From NCBI RefSeq assembly GCF_002216145.1, contig NZ_CP022278.1:1922001-1986000 (forward strand): a stretch of DNA of 64,000 nucleotides. Reading direction: 5' to 3'. The notes under the pieces are model-generated. The model did no database searches. It worked only from the letters and a program-made list of their open reading frames with translations, and had not been told where the DNA came from. Positions 26,577-36,456 of the stretch are shown here, one piece after another; position 1 is the first letter of the stretch, and each line of letters begins with the position of its first letter. A program made the position numbers and the translations under genes. The DNA comes from Neisseria chenwenguii. GTDB lineage: Bacteria; Pseudomonadota; Gammaproteobacteria; Burkholderiales; Neisseriaceae.

Positions 26577-27365
26577 CTATCCCAGCAGCCCTTTCGGAAT
26601 TTCGCAAACCGGAATCGGGTTCACCTTATGCTGCATGGCTTTGTGTAAGCGGGTGTAGATTTCCAAAACTTCGCGCTCGCGGCCGCTGAAGTCTTCGGGC
26701 GTTTGGTGTCCGTACACGCTCATGGCCCATTCCAGCTCGGGGTAGGTCGCGCCCATCTGTTCTTCGTCGGTGCGCTCGGTATCCCACAGTCCGTCGGTGG
26801 GGACAGCGCTTTGGATTTCGGGGATAATGTCTAATTCTTTTGCCAATTCATACACTTGGGTTTTTGTCAGGTCGGCAATCGGGCTGATGTCCACGCCGCC
26901 GTCGCCGTATTTGGTAAAGAATCCGACGCCGAAATCTTCGATTTTGTTGCCTGTGCCCGTGACCAGCAGGCCGTGGATTTGGCCGTAGTAGTAGAGCGTC
27001 ACCATGCGCAGGCGCGAACGGGCGTTGGCGAGTGCGAGCTGTTGGTTGGGGAACTCGGTTTCGGTGTCGACGGTTTGTACGAAGGTGTCGAAAGTCGGCG
27101 TTAAATCAACGCGTTGTGCGGATACGTTGGCAAAACGGCGCTGCAAATCGGCCATGTGCGCCTGCGCGCGGCTGACTTGGTCGGCTTTTTGGCGGATAGG
27201 CATTTCGAGCAGTAAAACAGGCAGACCGGTTTGGGCGGCGAGGGTGGAGACGACGGCGGAGTCGATGCCGCCGGAGACACCGACGACAAAGCCTTTGGCG
27301 CGGGCGTTTCGGGCGTATCGTTTCAACCAGTCGGTAATGTGTGCGGCGACGGCGCGGGTTTGCAT
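26577..27365 (-). CDS. nadE: NH3-dependent NAD+ synthetase NadE
   Basis: 262 residues from ATG 27365; an in-frame ATG at 27419 would add 18 residues crossing a DUS, so I do not use it. The ATP pyrophosphatase motif SGGIDSAV (about 32-39) adenylates nicotinate adenine dinucleotide; GTGNKIEDFGVGFFTKYGDGG is the conserved substrate loop. No glutaminase domain is present, so ammonia is the nitrogen donor. It performs the last step of NAD synthesis in the cytosol. Confidence 0.95.
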   Translation of the reverse strand: MQTRAVAAHITDWLKRYARNARAKGFVVGVSGGIDSAVVSTLAAQTGLPVLLLEMPIRQKADQVSRAQAHMADLQRRFANVSAQRVDLTPTFDTFVQTVDTETEFPNQQLALANARSRLRMVTLYYYGQIHGLLVTGTGNKIEDFGVGFFTKYGDGGVDISPIADLTKTQVYELAKELDIIPEIQSAVPTDGLWDTERTDEEQMGATYPELEWAMSVYGHQTPEDFSGREREVLEIYTRLHKAMQHKVNPIPVCEIPKGLLG

Positions 27366-27868
27366 GGGGAAATCCTGTTGAAAGTTGGAAGGTTGGAACG
27401 CCGTTTTCAGACGGCTCATGCGGACGTTTCAATATAGCGTTTTCAGACGGCCTTGGCAATTTCGGGGCAGGCCGTCTGAAAAATATTCATGCTCGGGAGC
27501 GAAACTTTCACGCGCTTTGCACCGGGTTTGGCTGTTCAGGGGCGGGCGGGTCGGGTAAAATTGTTGACAATTTCGGCTGGTTTGTTTTCAGACGGCCTGA
27601 ACGGCTGTTTTATGTAAAGGCCGTCTGAAACGGGTAAATCCTTCCAAGCGGCGTCATCAAAACTGCTTTTAACGGCAGATTCCGCCTGCGCGGAAATGAC
27701 GTCCGTGCAAAGTTCAGACGGCCTTTTGGGTTTTCCCCGCATCTCATGCTGAAACCCTTTGAGATAAATATATAGACTCTGTGAGATAAATGGGATTCAG
27801 GTGGATGTCGGCGGATGCTGTGGGATAGAGAATTTGCAATAATGTTGCATATGGTGCAATAAAAATAG
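27366..27868. other. Non-coding spacer with DUS copies and a dRS3-like remnant
   Basis: About 500 bp without a credible gene. It contains several DUS, an imperfect dRS3-type unit ATTCCGCCTGCGCGGAAAT (27679-27697), a doubled GAGATAAAT, and TGCAATAA repeats (27835-27862) beside the prophage remnant that might be part of a transposable-phage end. Confidence 0.5.
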
Positions 27869-27893
27869 ACGGGCAGATTTTGCCCGTTTTTTG
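27869..27893. terminator. Terminator at the left edge of the prophage remnant
   Basis: ACGGGCA and TGCCCGT pair over five bases with T runs on both strands, ending the minus-strand phage operon. Confidence 0.75.
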
Positions 27894-27896
27894 TTT

Positions 27897-28337
27897 TTAG
27901 AGACCTGCTTTGAGTGATTCGATGGCGATGTCGATGAGTTTTTTCTCGGCTCCGTTTTGCAGCTGACCGCTGCCGTTGATGGGGAGGTATGGTCTGGCCG
28001 GGATGGTGACTTTTCTTCCGCGTCCTGCTTGGCCGCCGAGGTGGTGGATTGCGGCGTATTTTTTGTTGCTGCCGATTTGGGCGAAGCCGTTTCCGGTTTT
28101 GGTGGAGATACTGGCGGCGAGTTGGCCGGTCAGTTGCAGGGTTTTGCCTCCATCGGCAGCGCGTTTACTTTGTTTCCACTTTTCGCCGCCCCAGCTTTCA
28201 CTTTCGAAGTTGTCTTCTGTCAGGCTGACCATTTCGGTGGCGATGGCACGCATCATGGGGCGGGTGTCGGTGGCGTTTTTGAGCAGCCGGTTGAGGCCGT
28301 GTTCCAGTTGGCCGGCATCTAAACTGATTTCAAGCAT
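27897..28337 (-). CDS. Phage virion morphogenesis protein (Mu gpG-like)
   Basis: 146 residues, family of Mu gpG/tail completion proteins (about 150 residues). The pattern MMRAIATEMVSLTEDNFESESWGGEKWKQS, then LQLTGQLAASI and the C-terminal IPARPYLPI is characteristic. It acts at head-tail joining during assembly. It overlaps the preceding 63-residue gene by eight bases. The genes that should follow (tail proteins) are missing. Confidence 0.82.
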   Translation of the reverse strand: MLEISLDAGQLEHGLNRLLKNATDTRPMMRAIATEMVSLTEDNFESESWGGEKWKQSKRAADGGKTLQLTGQLAASISTKTGNGFAQIGSNKKYAAIHHLGGQAGRGRKVTIPARPYLPINGSGQLQNGAEKKLIDIAIESLKAGL

Positions 28338-28521
28338 ATTCGTTTTCCGTTACGTCGCAATTAAATAAATCGGCTAGGTTTTTCATCAGAATGAATGCCT
28401 GATGGCCATCTATTCTGATGGTAATGTCTCTATGTATAAGTAAGACGCTGTTTAAACCGACGGTGTGGTCAACTTTAATTTCACAAGCTTGGTCTTTATC
28501 CGATAAGTCAAGATGTACCAT
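28330..28521 (-). CDS. Small phage protein, unknown function (63 aa)
   Basis: Tightly packed between gp30 (2-bp gap) and gpG (8-bp overlap), so likely real. Sequence is mixed polar with strand-like stretches (VLLIHRDITIRIDGH). No family recognised. Confidence 0.5.
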   Translation of the reverse strand: MVHLDLSDKDQACEIKVDHTVGLNSVLLIHRDITIRIDGHQAFILMKNLADLFNCDVTENEYA

Positions 28522-28523
28522 TT

Positions 28524-29429
28524 TTATCCTTTAAGTAAATTAAGTACCCAAGCCAGTTCCGCCGCTGACAATGCTGCTTTGAATTTGGCGTTGCCCATCA
28601 TGGTTTTGAGTGCGATACGGGCGATGTCGGGGTGGACGGCCTGTGCTTTCTGCACCGCCACCGAAGCCATGCGCGAGAGCATGGCTTGGCCTTGGTTGGC
28701 GTTGAAGCCTGCGCTGGGGGCGACGAATTTGCCGCCGATGCGGATGCCCGTGCGTTGGGCGTAGCGTTCTTCGCCTGTGTATTCGTTGGTGCCGATGTCG
28801 ACGGTTTGGGTTTCCAGCATCGGGCTGGGTAACACTTTGGCTTCGCCTGCTGCACGCGATAATGGACGCACGCGGCAGCGGCAGCGGAAATCGAGCGGCG
28901 GATACAGGGTGTCCCAAACCGGGTCGCCGGCACGGTACACACGGCCGTGCAGCAGGCGGTGGCTGTCGCGGGTGCGGCTGTCGTTGATGGCCACATATTG
29001 CCAATACGGGTGTGTGTCTACCGAGTCCATCATCTCGGCATAGCGGCCTGCCATGTAGGCAGACTGCATGTTGGTGAGGTAGATGGTTTTCAGGCGGTGC
29101 GGCGTGCCGAGCGTGGCCGTCTGAATGCCGCCTGTGTCAGGATTGGTAACTTCTTGTCTGCCCCACCAGCCTTTTCCTTGCAAAACGGGCGTGAGCTGGC
29201 GGGTGAACTCTTCCAAGGTCTCGCCGTTTTCAGCCGCGTGAACTACCGCTTTATAGATGTCTTCGGCCACGTCCATGCCTGCGGTTTTGGCCACGGTAAA
29301 CGCGGTGGCGTGCGCGTCGTCCAGCATATCCTGCCAATCCCACGACACGTCCACGCCTTTTTGCTTCAGGTATTCGACCGCCGCTTCGGGCTGCATGCCG
29401 AACACGGCTTTGATGTCTTCGGGATTCAT
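28524..29429 (-). CDS. Minor head protein (Mu gp30 / F-like, PF04233 type)
   Basis: 301 residues. The head-morphogenesis domain centres on YVAINDSRTRDSHRLLHGRVYRAGDPVWDTLYPPLDFRCRCRVRP, split here over about 145-190; its NDSRTR, HG and CRCR signatures match phage SPP1 gp7/Mu F proteins. It participates in procapsid assembly next to the portal. It starts four bases inside the portal gene's end (ATGA overlap). The C-terminal part after CRCRVRP is typical for Neisseria Mu-like phages. Confidence 0.85.
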   Translation of the reverse strand: MNPEDIKAVFGMQPEAAVEYLKQKGVDVSWDWQDMLDDAHATAFTVAKTAGMDVAEDIYKAVVHAAENGETLEEFTRQLTPVLQGKGWWGRQEVTNPDTGGIQTATLGTPHRLKTIYLTNMQSAYMAGRYAEMMDSVDTHPYWQYVAINDSRTRDSHRLLHGRVYRAGDPVWDTLYPPLDFRCRCRVRPLSRAAGEAKVLPSPMLETQTVDIGTNEYTGEERYAQRTGIRIGGKFVAPSAGFNANQGQAMLSRMASVAVQKAQAVHPDIARIALKTMMGNAKFKAALSAAELAWVLNLLKG

Positions 29430-30931
29430 GCCAGCTCTCCGCGCGCTTCGATGCGGCCGACCAGTTCGGCCAGAAACAATACCCGCGCCAGCTCGTTCTG
29501 CAGGTCGGCATCGTCCGTATTCGGAAAGGCTTCGGCCAGGCGGTCAAGGATGTTGTCTTCGGTTTCGCCCTTTTGAATTTCGGCGGCCAAAACAGCGGTT
29601 AAGGCTTGGCCTTGTGCGTTCAGACGGCCTGTATCGGGCGCGAGCGTGTCGATGATTAAGCCTGCATCGGTGTGGTTATGCTCGGCAAAGTCGGCCGACG
29701 GTTTTTTGCTGCGCGGAAACTCACTGCGTTCGTTTTCAGACGGCATGACCGGGCTTTCCGCCTGTTCGACAATATCGCCATCCTCCAAACCGTAGGTGCG
29801 TTTCCAGTATTGCGGCGTAAATTTCAGGCCCGAATCGGCCAAGGTTTTATCCCGTTCGGCACGTTCTTTGGTGCCGGCTTCTTCATTTTCAAACAACTCG
29901 AACTTGGGCGCAGGAACATCGCCGAAATTCAGTTCCACCACCCATGCAATCAGTTGATTAAACGTAGTTTCCACGATACGGCTGTCGCTGTCTCGGATGT
30001 CGTCGGTCACTTCCAAACCCGCCGATGCGCTGGCGTGGTTGGTGTCTTTATCGGTGGTCTGGTCTTGGCCGAGCAGCGCGATGTTGATTTCGCTGCGGCA
30101 GTAGCGGATGAGCTTGTCGTAGGCATCGACCGATGAGGATTTACCGCTGGCTTCGTGGATTTCCACGCTGGAATCGTTGGGAATCGTACCAACCGAGTTT
30201 GCGCTCAAGGCTTCGAGCGCGTCGAGCAGCTTTTCGGTGTCGTCGGCGGTATTGCTGCGCGGCTCCTTGCCGATAAGCCACGGCGCACCGTATTTTTCAG
30301 TGAACTGCACCCAGAATTTGAGTCCGCCGCGCTTGAAGGTAACCAGCCAAAACACCAAGCCCAAATCGCCCAAACCGTAGGGGTTGAGATAATCGGCTTC
30401 GTGGGTAGGACAGAGGAATTTATACGGCGGCAGCGGCTCTTGCTTGAGGCCGTTTTGCGTATAAACCAACTCGTTTTGTCCATCAAACCCGAACCATTCC
30501 TGCGGCTTGGCCACAATTTCAGATGGCAGCCACTGCGTATCCTGCTGCCAAATCAGCTCGATGGGTTGATAACCGAATAGCGGCGCGTTGAGAATGTCTT
30601 TAATCAGACGGTAAACATCGGTTTCGGCCAGCCAGTTTTCGACGAATTGGCGGACGTTTTCCGGGACGTCGTCGCCTGTAAGCTGCCAATCCAGCCGCGC
30701 GACGGCGGCTTTGCGGCGGCGTACCAGACTGCCGACCAAAGGGTCGTGCAGTAGCTCACGGTACACGGAGATTTGCCTGCCCGCTTTGCGCAAAATCGGG
30801 TCGGGATTGGGCAGCCAGCCGTTGAAGCCGCCTAGAAACTGGCGTGATACGGCGATATGGCTGCTCAGGTCTTCGGGTTTGAAGGTTACGCCCTTGCCGT
30901 TCAGTTTGAGTTTGAAATGGGGTTTTGCCAT
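29426..30931 (-). CDS. Portal protein (Mu gp29, DUF935)
   Basis: 501 residues, the dodecameric DNA entry channel of the head. DUF935 features: GSLVRRRKAAVARLDWQL near residue 65-82 and FTEKYGAPWLIGKEPR near 205-220. Near residue 400 the segment MPSENERSEFPRSKKPS is encoded by a DUS-containing repeat also found in the terminase gene, probably an insertion tolerated in a surface loop. It is followed by gp30 with an ATGA overlap. Confidence 0.85.
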   Translation of the reverse strand: MAKPHFKLKLNGKGVTFKPEDLSSHIAVSRQFLGGFNGWLPNPDPILRKAGRQISVYRELLHDPLVGSLVRRRKAAVARLDWQLTGDDVPENVRQFVENWLAETDVYRLIKDILNAPLFGYQPIELIWQQDTQWLPSEIVAKPQEWFGFDGQNELVYTQNGLKQEPLPPYKFLCPTHEADYLNPYGLGDLGLVFWLVTFKRGGLKFWVQFTEKYGAPWLIGKEPRSNTADDTEKLLDALEALSANSVGTIPNDSSVEIHEASGKSSSVDAYDKLIRYCRSEINIALLGQDQTTDKDTNHASASAGLEVTDDIRDSDSRIVETTFNQLIAWVVELNFGDVPAPKFELFENEEAGTKERAERDKTLADSGLKFTPQYWKRTYGLEDGDIVEQAESPVMPSENERSEFPRSKKPSADFAEHNHTDAGLIIDTLAPDTGRLNAQGQALTAVLAAEIQKGETEDNILDRLAEAFPNTDDADLQNELARVLFLAELVGRIEARGELA

Positions 30932-30951
30932 GATGGTTTCTTTCAGACGGC

Positions 30952-31194
30952 CTATTTACACGGCTTGATCAATCTGCATTTATCCTGAGAAGAAGCAGGT
31001 ATCGGTGCGGGAACAACAATGGCACGCTGCCTCTGTATCGGTTTGGGTGCGATTACGGGCTTTGCGGTGACCGGAGCCGTTACTGCCGGACGTACTGCAA
31101 TCGGAGGAGTAATGACAGGGCGTGCAACAACAACCGCTGCCAAAGCAGGTGTCGTGATCGCAGCCAAAAGCAAAGCAGGCAATACCTTTTTCAT
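30952..31194 (-). CDS. Small exported Pro/Ala/Val-rich protein
   Basis: 80 residues with a clear Sec signal peptide (MKKVLPALLLAAITTPALAA) and then repeats of the type PVIxPxxAxPxVTAP, ending with two Cys (DKCRLIKPCK). It sits between terminase and portal on the same strand. It is not a standard Mu gene; perhaps a phage-borne accessory gene (moron). Function unknown. Confidence 0.5.
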   Translation of the reverse strand: MKKVLPALLLAAITTPALAAVVVARPVITPPIAVRPAVTAPVTAKPVIAPKPIQRQRAIVVPAPIPASSQDKCRLIKPCK

Positions 31195-31213
31195 TTCGAT
31201 TTCCTTTTTTGGT

Positions 31214-32794
31214 TTAAAAATTGCGGGTTAAAAGACTGCGGCGTTTGATTTTCCGGCTGGCCACGCGCACCGGCCCTGCATTCAGTTCGCGGCTGGCGTA
31301 ATGCGCCAATACCAAGGCAATAGCCGCGTCGCCGTGACGTTTTCTGCCGTCCGTGCCTTTGGTTCGGGTATCGGGGATACGCGGTACGCCGCGAACCAGC
31401 TCGAAGGCACGCAAATCGGCAAGGATGTCTTCGTCGCGCGGCAAGCCGTCGAGCGTGCCGTCTTCCAGCGCGGCCTTGAACGGCGCGGTGTGGCTGCGGT
31501 ACCAGTTTTCCGACAGCATCACGGCTTCCACCACTTCCGCGCCGAATGCGTCGCGCATGGCTTCGGCCAGCGATTGGCCGTTACCGCGTGCGTCCAAGGC
31601 CGCGCCGCGCAGGTTGGGCAGATTGGCCAACAAGTGCTGCATAATCTGTTCCTGCTGGGCAAACGGTATATTGCCGAGTTCCAAGATAAACGGCGGTTTC
31701 AAAATCAGGTCTTTGCTTTGCAACAGCGGCACGATCACGGTGCGGTCGCCGCTTCGGGCGAAGTCCTCGCCGACAAAGGAAACGAGGGTTTTATCCAAAC
31801 CGTCGAGCAGCGGCTGCAGAGTTTCTTCAATCCAGTCGGCCACTTCACGGGCGCGGCGCGGTTCGGGTAACAGGCCGAAACCGTCGGTTTGGTCGTAACG
31901 GATAACCGGCGCGTATGGCGTCATGCGGCTTTCAATCAAAGCGCGGTTGAGCCATTTGCCGCCGCCGTTTTTCGGAATACAGTCCAGCTCTTCGCTGGCA
32001 TCTTCGCCGTAAAAATCACGGATTTCCTTGCACCATGTAACTTCACCATTGGGTGACCACTCACGGCCTAAACGTAGACAGATACGTTGGTATAGGCCAT
32101 CTGCAACCGCGTCGTCAAAAGTGATGCGGTGGATGGAATATGGCTTTTTCCCTGCGCGAACGTCGTTAATCAACTCGTTAAATGGGTTGTCCACACCGTC
32201 ATGCGTGGAAATGATGTGTACCTGACCGCCCCACATCAGCAAGGCCATCGCTGCTTTGAGCAATTCCCCAAGCTGCTCGTGGAAGGCGGCTTCGTCGATA
32301 ATCACGCGGCCCTGTTTACCGCGTAGGTTACTCGGGCGGCTGGATAAGGCGGTAATGCGGAAGCCCGATGCGAAGCGGATAACGAAGGCCAACACGGATT
32401 GGCGGTCGTCGCCTTCGACAAACACTTCTTCGGTTTCTTCGATTTCTCCCGCCGCCAGTTGGTAGTGCTTCGCCCAGCCCGCGCAGTCGCGGATAAATTC
32501 CAAGGCCATGTCTTTGTTGTAGCCGATATACCATGCGTCCATGCCTTTGGCGGACGCGGCCAGCAATGCGGTATCCGCTGCTTCGCCCCAAGAAAGACCG
32601 ATACGGCGCGATTTCTCGCACAGCTTCACGGGCGATTGGTCGGCGCACCATGCCTGCTGATACGGCAGCAAGACCGCAGGGGTGCGGTCTTCGCCAAGCA
32701 TTCTGCTTGCCGTCCCTTTATTTGATAAAGGGACGGTTTGTTCGTTTTTGCTTCGCAGAAACTCGCTGCGTTCGTTTTCAGACGGCCTCCTCAT
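31214..32794 (-). CDS. Terminase large subunit (Mu gp28-like)
   Basis: 526 residues. The ATPase part has EKSRRIGLSWGEA (Walker A-like) and VIIDEAAFHE (Walker B), followed by ISTHDG; the nuclease domain lies C-terminal, with SFVGEDFARSGDRTVI. It packages phage DNA. The first 32 residues include PSENERSEFLRSKNEQ, encoded by a DUS-linked repeat; an internal ATG at 32698 (MLGEDRTPAVLLPYQQ) may be the ancestral start. ATG 32794 overlaps the gp27 stop. Confidence 0.85.
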   Translation of the reverse strand: MRRPSENERSEFLRSKNEQTVPLSNKGTASRMLGEDRTPAVLLPYQQAWCADQSPVKLCEKSRRIGLSWGEAADTALLAASAKGMDAWYIGYNKDMALEFIRDCAGWAKHYQLAAGEIEETEEVFVEGDDRQSVLAFVIRFASGFRITALSSRPSNLRGKQGRVIIDEAAFHEQLGELLKAAMALLMWGGQVHIISTHDGVDNPFNELINDVRAGKKPYSIHRITFDDAVADGLYQRICLRLGREWSPNGEVTWCKEIRDFYGEDASEELDCIPKNGGGKWLNRALIESRMTPYAPVIRYDQTDGFGLLPEPRRAREVADWIEETLQPLLDGLDKTLVSFVGEDFARSGDRTVIVPLLQSKDLILKPPFILELGNIPFAQQEQIMQHLLANLPNLRGAALDARGNGQSLAEAMRDAFGAEVVEAVMLSENWYRSHTAPFKAALEDGTLDGLPRDEDILADLRAFELVRGVPRIPDTRTKGTDGRKRHGDAAIALVLAHYASRELNAGPVRVASRKIKRRSLLTRNF

Positions 32795-32901
32795 GATGCA
32801 ATCCCTAAAATATGCTTGCGGATGGCCTCAACCGACTCTTCCGACAAGCCGCCTTTCTTGGCCTGTTTGGCCACGTCTTCGGCGGCGGCCTGTACTTTGG
32901 C
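32791..32901 (-). pseudogene. 3' fragment of terminase small subunit (Mu gp27, DUF3486)
   Basis: Only the last 36 codons remain (AKVQAAAEDVAKQAKKGG ... LGIAS). They match the usual gp27 C-terminus. The IS21-family element ends at its truncated side. Without gp27 packaging would fail. Confidence 0.75.
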
Positions 32902-33016
32902 TGTTAAATATCGTGCAAAACTGAGCCAGGGAAATGGGGAGTTGTGCTCCAAAAGTGAGCCACTCTCCGTTTGTTATAAACTGCTCCGCTTTATCACACA
33001 GCGGAGCCCAACCTGG

Positions 33017-34549
33017 ATGTTATGTATGGAAACCATCGCAAAAGTGCACCGGCTTTTTCACCGGCAGAAACTCTCACAACGTGAAATCGCCAAACAACTC
33101 AAACTCTCCCGCAATACAGTCGCTAAATATCTGCAGCACGCCACCGTAGAACCCCCCGTCTACCGCAGAGAACAAACCCATTACCCCAAGCTCGGTCCTT
33201 TTCTTGACGCATTAGCCCAACAATTGCTCCAAGAAGCCAAACTGCCCAAACAGCAACACCTTTCCGCACGCCGGCATTTCGAACGCATCAAAGATGCCGG
33301 TTATACCGGACAGTACAGCGCCGTTGCCGCATTTATCCGCAAATTCCGTCAACAGCACCAACCCAAACCAGTTCCGGTCTTTATGGCTCAGGCTTTTGCT
33401 CCGGGTGATGCTTATCAGTTTGACTGGAGTATCGAAACCGTTTGTTTGGCCGGACAGACCGTCAAGGTGAATATCGCCCATTTCCGCTTATGCCACAGCA
33501 GGGCTTTTTTCATTTGTGCTTATCCCAATCAGAAAGCCGATATGTTGATGGATGCGCACAACCGCGCATTCGCTTTCTTCGGCGGCGTACCTACCCGCGG
33601 TATCTACGACAATATGAAGACCGCCGTTACCCGCATCGGCAAAGGTAAGGAGAGGGAATTTAACGCGCAGTTTTTACAGATGATGACCCATTTTCTCATT
33701 GAACCGGTTGCCTGTACCCCGGCTTCCGGCTGGGAGAAAGGGCAGGTCGAAAGGCAGATACGCTACCTACGTGAAAGATTGTTCAAACCGACTTTGGCTT
33801 TTGATTCCTTCACCTCTCTCAACGACTACCTGCAGCAGCAATGCCTACGGCTGATGCAGCAGCACAAACATCCCGAATACAGGCAGCCGGTTACCGACAT
33901 ATGGGAAAGGGAGAAGCATTCGTTGGCCGCTTTCCGTCCCTATCCGGCAGAACGTTTGGAGATACTCAAAGTCAGCAACCAGTCTTTGGTTACCGTCGAA
34001 CGTCACCGTTACAGCGTACCGGTCGAATGGGCGGGCAATACGGTTAGGGCTTATATCGGCGCACAGACCGTCCGCTTTTGTAGCGATACCGACTGCATTG
34101 CCGAACATCCGCGCAGCTTTGTGAAGGACGGCATCAGCTATAACCCTTGGCATTTTTTGCCCTATCTGCAAAAGAAACCCGGCGCGTTAAGAGACGGCAG
34201 GGCTTTTATCGGCTGGGTGCTGCCGCCCGTCATAGAGCGACTGAAAGCCTGTTTGCTTAAACAGCCCAAAGGAGACAGGGTGATGGTCAAACTGCTGAAC
34301 CTGATGGCCGAATACGATGCTGACTTGGCATTGACGGCGGCGGAATTGGCATTGGACGAAGGTATGCCGACACCGGAGGCGGTATTGAACATCATCAACC
34401 GTCTGAAAGAACCGCCTTCACCCCGTTTCCATATCAGGGACATCCCACTTACCGTCCCGCCGTCAGTTGATTGCAGCCGTTATGACCGCTTACTGAGTTT
34501 GTCGGGCAAACAAACGGATACGGTGAAGGAGAAACATCATGCAGCATGA
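33017..34549 (+). CDS. istA: IS21-family transposase IstA
   Basis: 510 residues from ATG 33017 (or 33026). N-terminal [24 protein letters not shown] (about 16-36). The DDE integrase core: Asp in YQFDWSIE, Asp in [10 protein letters not shown], Glu in [15 protein letters not shown]. Longer upstream frames run through the IS end and prophage and are not real. It ends 11 bases inside istB. Looks intact. Confidence 0.92.
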   Translation: MLCMETIAKVHRLFHRQKLSQREIAKQLKLSRNTVAKYLQHATVEPPVYRREQTHYPKLGPFLDALAQQLLQEAKLPKQQHLSARRHFERIKDAGYTGQYSAVAAFIRKFRQQHQPKPVPVFMAQAFAPGDAYQFDWSIETVCLAGQTVKVNIAHFRLCHSRAFFICAYPNQKADMLMDAHNRAFAFFGGVPTRGIYDNMKTAVTRIGKGKEREFNAQFLQMMTHFLIEPVACTPASGWEKGQVERQIRYLRERLFKPTLAFDSFTSLNDYLQQQCLRLMQQHKHPEYRQPVTDIWEREKHSLAAFRPYPAERLEILKVSNQSLVTVERHRYSVPVEWAGNTVRAYIGAQTVRFCSDTDCIAEHPRSFVKDGISYNPWHFLPYLQKKPGALRDGRAFIGWVLPPVIERLKACLLKQPKGDRVMVKLLNLMAEYDADLALTAAELALDEGMPTPEAVLNIINRLKEPPSPRFHIRDIPLTVPPSVDCSRYDRLLSLSGKQTDTVKEKHHAA

Positions 34550-35264
34550 ACGTTTGGTTGGATTGCTGAAAGAATTGAAACTCGGTGCGATGGCGGAGCA
34601 ATGGGATGAAATCGTAGTGGACGGCATCCGTCGCAAACGGGGTACGCTGGATATTCTGGAGCGGTTGTTGACTGCCGAACATATAGCCAAAACAGCAAGA
34701 AGCACCCAAAACCGGATTAGCCAGGCAAGGTTTCCGCAACACCGCAGTTTGGCCGACTTTGATTTTGAGCAGAGTTTGATACACCGTCCGGCCTTGGAAC
34801 TGCTGTTGGGCGGGGGCTATATCAGACAAAAGCGTAATGTGGTGTTGGTAGGCGGACCGGGTACGGGTAAAACACACATTGCCACAGCACTGGGTATCGA
34901 AGCTGCGACACAAGGATTTAGGGTACGTTTTTGGAATGTACTGGACTTGGTCAACAAATTGGAAGCAGACAAAGACGAAGGCCGTCTGAAACTGACCGAA
35001 CAGCAATGTCGGTACGATTTGTTGATTCTTGATGAGTTGGGGTATCTGCCGTTTAGTCAGAAAGGCGGTGCGCTGCTGTTTCATCTGATGAGTCAACTGC
35101 ATGAAAGGACGAGTATTGTCATGACGACCAATTTGGCTTTTAGCGAATGGGTGAAGCTGTTTATGGATGAAAAGATGACGGGTGCTTTACTGGACCGCCT
35201 GACTTATTGCTGCGATATTTTTGAGACGGGCAATGATTCTTACCGGATGAAACACCGCTCATAG
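34539..35264 (+). CDS. istB: IS21-family helper ATPase IstB
   Basis: 241-residue AAA+ ATPase, DnaC/DnaA-like. Walker [12 protein letters not shown] (about 103-113) and Walker [14 protein letters not shown]. It assists IstA in target choice and strand transfer. It overlaps istA by 11 bases. Apparently intact; it contains one internal DUS (34979-34990). Confidence 0.92.
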   Translation: MQHERLVGLLKELKLGAMAEQWDEIVVDGIRRKRGTLDILERLLTAEHIAKTARSTQNRISQARFPQHRSLADFDFEQSLIHRPALELLLGGGYIRQKRNVVLVGGPGTGKTHIATALGIEAATQGFRVRFWNVLDLVNKLEADKDEGRLKLTEQQCRYDLLILDELGYLPFSQKGGALLFHLMSQLHERTSIVMTTNLAFSEWVKLFMDEKMTGALLDRLTYCCDIFETGNDSYRMKHRS

Positions 35265-35317
35265 GGTGGCTCAATTTTAGACCACAACTGTGGCTCAGTT
35301 TTGGAATGGAATTGACA

Positions 35318-36282
35318 CGTTTTACGGTCGGACGGGATTCAGGGTGTATCAAAACAACCGCTGGCTACCGTGGGAATCGGCCAGCTACCGCAATATCAAT
35401 GCGTCGACAGCAGTTCCGCGCACCATGATCGTAACAACGGGCTCTTCAACCGCCGTCGACCTGTATCAGGGCAACACGCTGCAATCGGGCTTGGCAAACG
35501 CGCAAGGCTTAAATATCTATGCACCTCAAAACGGCTACGAAGCCTTCACTACCGGTATGAGCGGACAGGTGGCAGAGTATACGCTGATGATTAACGGCGG
35601 ATTAACGCCCGAAATCACTTTCCCGGGCGGTGAAATTCCGGAACACGGCGGCAAAGTCAGCGTACAGGTGGCATTGGCCGGTGCGACGCAGGTAGATGTA
35701 GTCAACGGCAAGGCTTACTTTTTGTCCAACGGACGCAAGGGGACGATAGTCGGTGTGCCGTCTAATCCAATTTGGACGAGTACCGACAACGTGCGTGAGA
35801 CTACTCCGGTATTTACCGACCAGTCATACGCTGGCCGTGTAGAGTCGTGGAGCGGTTTCGAAAACTGTATCCAAATCATCGCCGTAGGAAAAAACGACAT
35901 CAATCACGGCAAAACGGCAGCAGAGACTATCCCCATCATCGAAAAAATCACGAAGTGCTTTAAACGCGGACGGTTTGTCATCTGCACGTTGTGGAGCAAT
36001 TACGATTACGACGACGGCAAGCGTGAGGAGATACGCAAACTGAACGAGTGGATACGCAAGAAATACGGGCGGTTTGTCTATGATTTGGAGCGGTTTGTAT
36101 TATCTGACGAAGCGTTTGCCGAAACGGGCATTTCCAAAACGCCCGATGATACGGCGGCCGTTGCCAAAGGCGTGATGCCGAAATCCGTCAGTAAAGACGG
36201 CGGAAAACACATGGCTCCGGCGGTGGCGTGGAAAGCCGTCAGGAACATTGTCGATATGATTAAATCGGCAGGCATCGTTTAG
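35318..36282 (+). pseudogene. Phage tail-fibre C-terminus with SGNH hydrolase domain, 5' truncated
   Basis: An open frame entering from the IS continues for about 320 residues to a stop at 36282. Middle part: glycine-rich beta region. C-terminal part: VGKNDINHG (SGNH block III, GxND) and KDGGKHM (block V with catalytic His); the earlier Ser block is probably TTGSSTAVD. Such domains on tail fibres deacetylate surface sugars. The native N-terminus (virion attachment) was lost to the IS junction; a start could be an ATG within the IS end at 35308 region, but this is doubtful. Confidence 0.7.
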
Positions 36283-36285
36283 ACA

Positions 36286-36320
36286 AAAGGCTGTCTGAAA
36301 ACGGTTTTCAGACAGCCTTT
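36286..36320. terminator. Hairpin after the tail-fibre fragment
   Basis: AAAGGCTGTCTGAAA and TTTTCAGACAGCCTTT form a 14-15 bp stem built on a DUS-like sequence with one altered base. Confidence 0.75.
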
Positions 36321-36456
36321 AGAAAGATTAAGACGGCGGCGCACCGGTGCAGCAACACCGATACGCCGGCCTGGCAGGGATAGTCTGCATTAGCCAAAGC
36401 CGCCACCTCGCGAGGCAGCGGTATTTTATCACTAATGCATAAGGAATGCCCGAAAA

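Larger units (their letters stand above)
32902..35317 (+). mobile_element. IS21-family insertion sequence, about 2.4 kb
   Basis: Carries istA and istB. Ends align: TGTTAAATATCGTGCAAAAC at 32902 and the complement of the right end, TGTCAATTCCATTCCAAAAC; both continue CTGAGCC at the same distance, with further CAAAAGTGAGCCA-type subrepeats inside, as in IS21 elements. The flanks show no target duplication (left ...TACTTTGGC, right CGTTTTACGG...), consistent with a rearrangement after insertion. Confidence 0.9.

Noticed and set aside
27835..27862. TGCAATAA repeats as the transposable-phage left end
   Set aside because: No matching right end or 5-bp duplication was found, so the att boundary is not claimed.
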